A stretch of DNA of 64,000 nucleotides, from positions 315,001 through 379,000 of the forward strand of contig CAJHNH020003168.1 of NCBI GenBank assembly GCA_905116865.2, in the 5' to 3' direction. The notes beneath the pieces were generated by a model. It made no database searches. It was given only the letters and a program-made list of their open reading frames with translations, and was not told where the DNA came from. This document shows positions 37,901 to 43,900 of this stretch, one piece after another. This DNA comes from Candidula unifasciata (lineage: Eukaryota; Mollusca; Gastropoda; Stylommatophora; Geomitridae). Position numbers and translations under genes: made by a program. Every line of letters starts with the position of its first letter. Position 1 is the stretch's first letter.

Positions 37901-40900
37901 ATATATCATGTACACATCCATGCCACATGGTGTTGGTAGCCATGTCAGTCCATAGCCTTCAGTTTTGTGTACTTTCAATAATTTTCGACACAGATCCTTT
38001 GGGCCATAATGCCAAACTGTTCAGTATCTTCCTAATTAAATTTTCTGTCTATCTTGTCTATTTTTCCTACATAAGATCAATTTCTCTACTTCATATTTTT
38101 ATGTACGAAAGTGCTCAATAATTTATTTGGAAGCAGCGGAGATGTGGTTATAAAGGCAAATAATGAAAATATCCTAGATAGATTAAAAAGAATAATGATA
38201 GTATCTTAAAAAAAATGACAAACTTACGAAGAGAGCTGAATGTCAATTCACGCATTTTTATTACTGACATTGTAAAACCTGCAGATCTCAATACATGCAT
38301 CTTCTATTCTGACCTTGAGATTATCGGCATATTTAAAAAACAGAAAACAAACATAAAACATGATACTTATTTGCTTAGTAAAACATTACTGGCTAACAAC
38401 AAACATACTTACTCTTTTCCATACTGTGGTGGTCTGCTTGGCACCTATAATGCAAGTTACATAATTATGGTTAGTGTATTTACTAAATGGGATCTTTAAC
38501 TAAGTTACGTAACAATGATTTGTTTATTTACTAACTAGGATCTTTAATTAAATTACATAATTATGGTTCGTGTATTTACTAACTAGGATCTTTAACTAAA
38601 TTACATAAATATGGTTAGTTTATTTACTAACTAGGATCTTTAACTAAGTTACATAACTATAATAAGTTTATTTAGTAACTAGGATTTTCAACTAAGTTAC
38701 ATAATTATGGTTAGTGTATTTACTAACTAGGATCTTTAATTAAGTTACATAATTATGGTTAGTGTATTTACTGGTATGGTTAAGCACCAGCAAGGAGATG
38801 AAAATTAGAATTTTGAGAGAGTGCATCTTCCCTGTGGCTATATATGGATGTGAGTCGTGGACTATCTCTCAGTCTTTAAGAAAGAGAATAGGGGCTTTTG
38901 AGCTGAAATGCTATAGAAAGATTCTCAGAATATTTTGGCAAAAGAAGATGAGAAATATTGACATCTGAAAAGATCTAAACATCAAGGAAGATTGGCTAAT
39001 AAACAGCATACTTTCTCGAAAGCTGAAATATTTTGGTCATTTCAAGAGCCACGACGGACTGGAAACAATTATAGCAGAATGCATGGTACCAGGAAGGAGG
39101 GGCAGGGGCCGACCGACACGAAGATGGGCACAGGATATAAGTGACTCCTTGAGTGTGAAAGTGCATGAGGTGAGAGAACTGGCGAGAGACCGAGTTTCTT
39201 ACGGGCAGACTGTGATGAGAGCGACATTCTGCAAAGGACCTGCTACATGATGATGATGATGTATTTACTATCTAAGACCTTTAACTAAGTCACATAATTA
39301 TGTTTAGTTTATTTACTAACTAGGATCTTTAACTAAGTTACATAATTATGATTCGTTTATTTACTAACTAGGATCTTTAACTAAGTTACATAATTATGGT
39401 TAGTGTATTTACTAACTAGGATCTTTAACTAAGTTACATAATTATGGTTAGTGTATTTACTAACTAGGATCTTCAACTAAGTTACATAATTATGGTTAGT
39501 GCATATACTAACTAGGATCTTTAAATAAGTTATAAAATTATGGTTAGTGTATTTACTAACTAGGATCTTTAACTAAGTTACATAATTATGGTAAGTGTGT
39601 TTATTAACTAGAATCTTTAACTAAGTTACATAATTATGGTTAGTGTATTTACTAACTAGGATCTTTAACTAAGTTACATAATTATGGTTAGTGCATTTAC
39701 TAACTAGGATTTTTAACTAAGTTACATAACTATGATTAGTTTATTTACTAACTAGGATTTTTAACTAAGTTACATATTATTGTTAGTAAAGGAGCCTTGG
39801 ATATTTAGGACTAGACCTACATTTTATGGACCAACTGGCAGTCAGTGGACGATGTGGTCAACACCACACCAGCCTCCTTTACTTCCCATGACTTTACCTG
39901 GCACCCACTCAAGGCTGGCTCAACCTGGAAGCCAAGGTCATTTTTGTAAAAATTCAGGATCCAGGCCCTTTCCATCTGCAGGCAAGCATCTAGCTGCTAC
40001 ACCACAGCGGCTCCTGTATCCTTTACAGGGGGTTGTTCTTATTCCTTTTCGTGTTCGGTTTTGTGTGCTCAGATCAGACCACGGGGTGGGCTGCCTCTGT
40101 AAACTCGCATGTCAACAGCAGGTCCATCATGGTTCCCCATAGCTTGCTCTGCACACTTTGCACTTGAGGCCAGGTGTCTTTTCGAGGTTCTAGGTAGAGT
40201 GGGCAGGTCTGCAGAATGTACTCAGGTGTTTGTGGGCCTGTCCAATCTTTATTGTATGCAAATGGTAGTTTAGCCTGCAGTGTCCTGTTCGTAGATGGAA
40301 ATTGTTGTATGTTGCTTTCTGTTGAGTTTGCTGATGGGGTCTTGTGGATGTTTACTATTAGTTCATTCTCTCCACAATTCCTTTTATTTTCCCTTGATAA
40401 GTGTTTTGATTTCTGGTAACGACAATGGGTGGGTGTGATATTTTCTCCTTTGTTCCATTTTTAGCAAGTCTGATTTTTAGCTCATTTCCTGGTATGCGGC
40501 AGTGAGCCGGGATCCACTGGAGAATGATCTGATTGTTTTCTGAGAGTCTGTTCAGCTGGCGGGTCAGTTCTCTTTACATGTTGTCTCGTGGATCCCTCTG
40601 AGTCGCCCGGAGGACTGACATGCAGTCCTTAAGGAAACAAATTTTTCTCTTGTTAATTTTTCTTTTCTCCAGCACTTTGCCTGAATCAATAATTGCTTGC
40701 TGCTCTGAAGTTTGTTGAAAGTTTTCAGGAGGCGCATGACATTTCTACTGTGGTACCATTTTGCAGCATTATGATTATTCCAGCTCCTCCTTTTTTTTTC
40801 TGCTCCCTCCAATGATCCATCAGTGTATATATATATATATATATACGTGTGTCCATTCGAGTTTTGGATAACAGTTATAGACATGTTCAAGGGTATTTGC

Positions 40901-43900
40901 ATGCAGTACTAAGTCACATTCTTCAGCCTTTCTGTCTATGCCTGGAATTGTTGTGATTGTATAGTTAGGCTCTAGGTCTATTCTGTATGCCTGGATCACT
41001 TCCGACGTTGAAGGAGGTTGCAAATTAACCACATTTGTTGGCTGTTTTTGGTTTTATACTAAGCAAGATTACGTTTACTACTCTGCCACTTGAAGTCAAG
41101 AGGGGTAAAGAAATAAGAGAAATGTCTGGGCAATCCCTGGTAACAACAGTTATAAGGCAAAGAGGATGGTGTTTATCCAGACCCATCCTGAGAAGAAATC
41201 AGCAAAGAACCACCACCAAACAGGCACTAAAATGGGAAGAAGAAAAAAAAAGGATTAAGGAAATAAAGACGTCCAAAAGAAACCCTAAAATGAATGAGAG
41301 AGGCCAAAGGTGCTGGACCAGATTCCATAAAGGAGTGGGAAAATAGACAGTGAGCATTATGTGACACACAATAGCACACTGGACCACTGATGATGATCTG
41401 CCACTGCCTCCTGAATGATCGGCCTTCCATATCAAATGTCAAAATCAAAACAAAGCTGTCTTTTGCCAAATCAGCAACAGCTGAATTCTCACCTAATATT
41501 AACGCAAATGTAAAAAAAAAAAAAAAAAAGCTTATGGCCGAACAATTCTCACCTCATAATAATAATGCTGATAAAATTTAAAAAAAAAAAAACAGCTGAT
41601 AAGTATGAACAATTCTCTCACCTCATAATCACAAGGAATGCATATTGGCTTCGGTGCTTGCTGCTGCAACTGGTACACTGTCACAAAGCAGACGTATTTG
41701 TGGTAAGAACATTGATAAACATTTCTGCCACTATATGCTTATAACAGAAAGTCATGGTGAAGGTCTCAGCTGAACAGTAGAAAAACTGAGATAATCTTTA
41801 TTTTTTCTTAATTTAAAAAAAAGGGGGAGGGGGGAGGGAGGTTCTCTAGAATGCAATAACCGAGTAAATCAGGCTCATTAATCAGAGGCAAATTAATGTG
41901 TTCAAATATTTCGGGAGCTTAATAACAGCTGATGGAAAATGTATTTTATATGTAGTTTAGTTTAAGCAATAGCATCTTTTAAATCGTTGAGTCCCAGGGG
42001 TTTAAGCATCACAGGCCCAGGGGATAGTAAAGAGTCGTAAAATCGGCACATTGTGCGTTCATTGGGCTTCAAGGTAGGAACATGTGAACGTATGATGCGT
42101 TCCTTGGGACTCATTGAGTCAATGGGGTACAGAATATTTAATGCTATACATCAATGCCAGGAAATGTGGTTGGTGGTCAACCTCCATATGCTGATGACAC
42201 CGTCTTTACAGCCTCCTGGTAAGTGAATCTAGTCATTAGGTTAGTGAGAAATGAGTTTGAAGCTGCAGGGGTGTGACTGTACAGAAAAATGTTGAAGACT
42301 TCATCATCATCCTAGTCTGCTCCCTGTGTGAGCTGTGGAGTTTTATTGTGGGGTAAACAAGACTATACCCACCAGACAACATCTTTTGGATGTCCAGAAT
42401 GATGCCCTGAAACCAGTACCATTGCACTCCAGTTCCTAGGATCACCAAGGTGTCCATGACATGGAGGTGACAGCTATTAATGTGATCTCCTGTCTCTTTC
42501 AGATGATATTACAGTACCTTATTCATCATCTCCTTGTCTAGTCCACAATTGCCTCACAGCGTAGTGGGGAGTCGCAGTTTTCTATCCTGGGCCAGGTGTG
42601 TTGCACGTGTTGTTGTTAGTCCGTGTTGCCTCAGGATCTCTGATATATTGTCTATCCATCGTACTCTCGGTCTGCCTCTTGCTCTAGGGCAGTAGTGCTG
42701 TTCGTTGTATGCTCGTAGAGGCAGTTGGTCGGTTTGCATTCGCACCAAGTGGCCAAACCACTCTATTTGTTGCTTCTTTATGTATTGCAGGCATGGTGTG
42801 GTTCCTACAATTGCATCTCCGTCATCTGTCATTTATCCATTGCTGGAGTGTTGGTCCTCAACCTACTCATTGTAAGCTATCTATTGCTAGTGCCTTTTAT
42901 TCACCTGTTCCTTCATCTGTTCTTGACCCACCATTGGAGTATAGGTACTTTTCCTATCTTCTGCTACCTCATCTTATCCTTTATCATCTTCTATCAACCT
43001 TGAAGTATAGGTTCTTGACTAACTCCAACTATCTTTTGCTACTTCACCTTACCCATCTTCACCTTCGCCTGTCCTTTATCCAGCAGTGGTGTCCATTCCT
43101 CGACCAACCCACTCCAAATATATTTTCCTACCTCATCTTATGGATGCCCTCCTTCATTTGTCCTATATCTCCCATTAGAGTATCGTGGCAAAGTTGTCAA
43201 GCCGCTTACTTTGCACTCTAAGGGTCGTGGGTTTCTTTCACGGCGGTGTCCTTCAGTTCACAAATGCTATTTTTATGTGGATCCTGGGGATCATCGCCAC
43301 AGCTACGGAGATCATGCTCTGTGTGACGCTCTCAGCAGACAGCTAGCTGTTCTGCAGACAGAGACTGAGCCCCTATGGGATCAAACCTGGTGCAATGAAG
43401 TTGATCCTCTCACCTTTTCCTTTAAGGTCCACAACCAACTTCCTCCAAGTTATCTTTTGCTACCTAACCTTATTGATGCTCTCCTTCATCTGTCCATTAA
43501 CCACAAGTGCAATACTGGTCCCTGACCAAGTCACTCCAACTAGTTTTTACTTCCTATTCAGCACCTCAATATGCCCTCTACAGATTATTTATCTCTGCAT
43601 CAAACTCTATTTCATGTGTGTTTTTATGAAGAGTTACCAAACTTCAGTTTTCATTAGACCAAAATCTGCTTCCTCTGAAGTTGGTGCATCTGCCTGAGAG
43701 GCAAGGAACAAACAGTCTGCCATTGCACAAGTCAGTGCTTTATTAATATTTCACCCCCAGATGACGTCACAGGACAGTCCAACATTTTAGAAGATGGTAA
43801 GACTGGGTTTCTCGGCTTTCTGATGCTTTTAACGACCCAAAAACATCTAGAACTGGTCCTAACACCAACCCACCTACGTCCCACCAGAGAGTGCAGCCTA

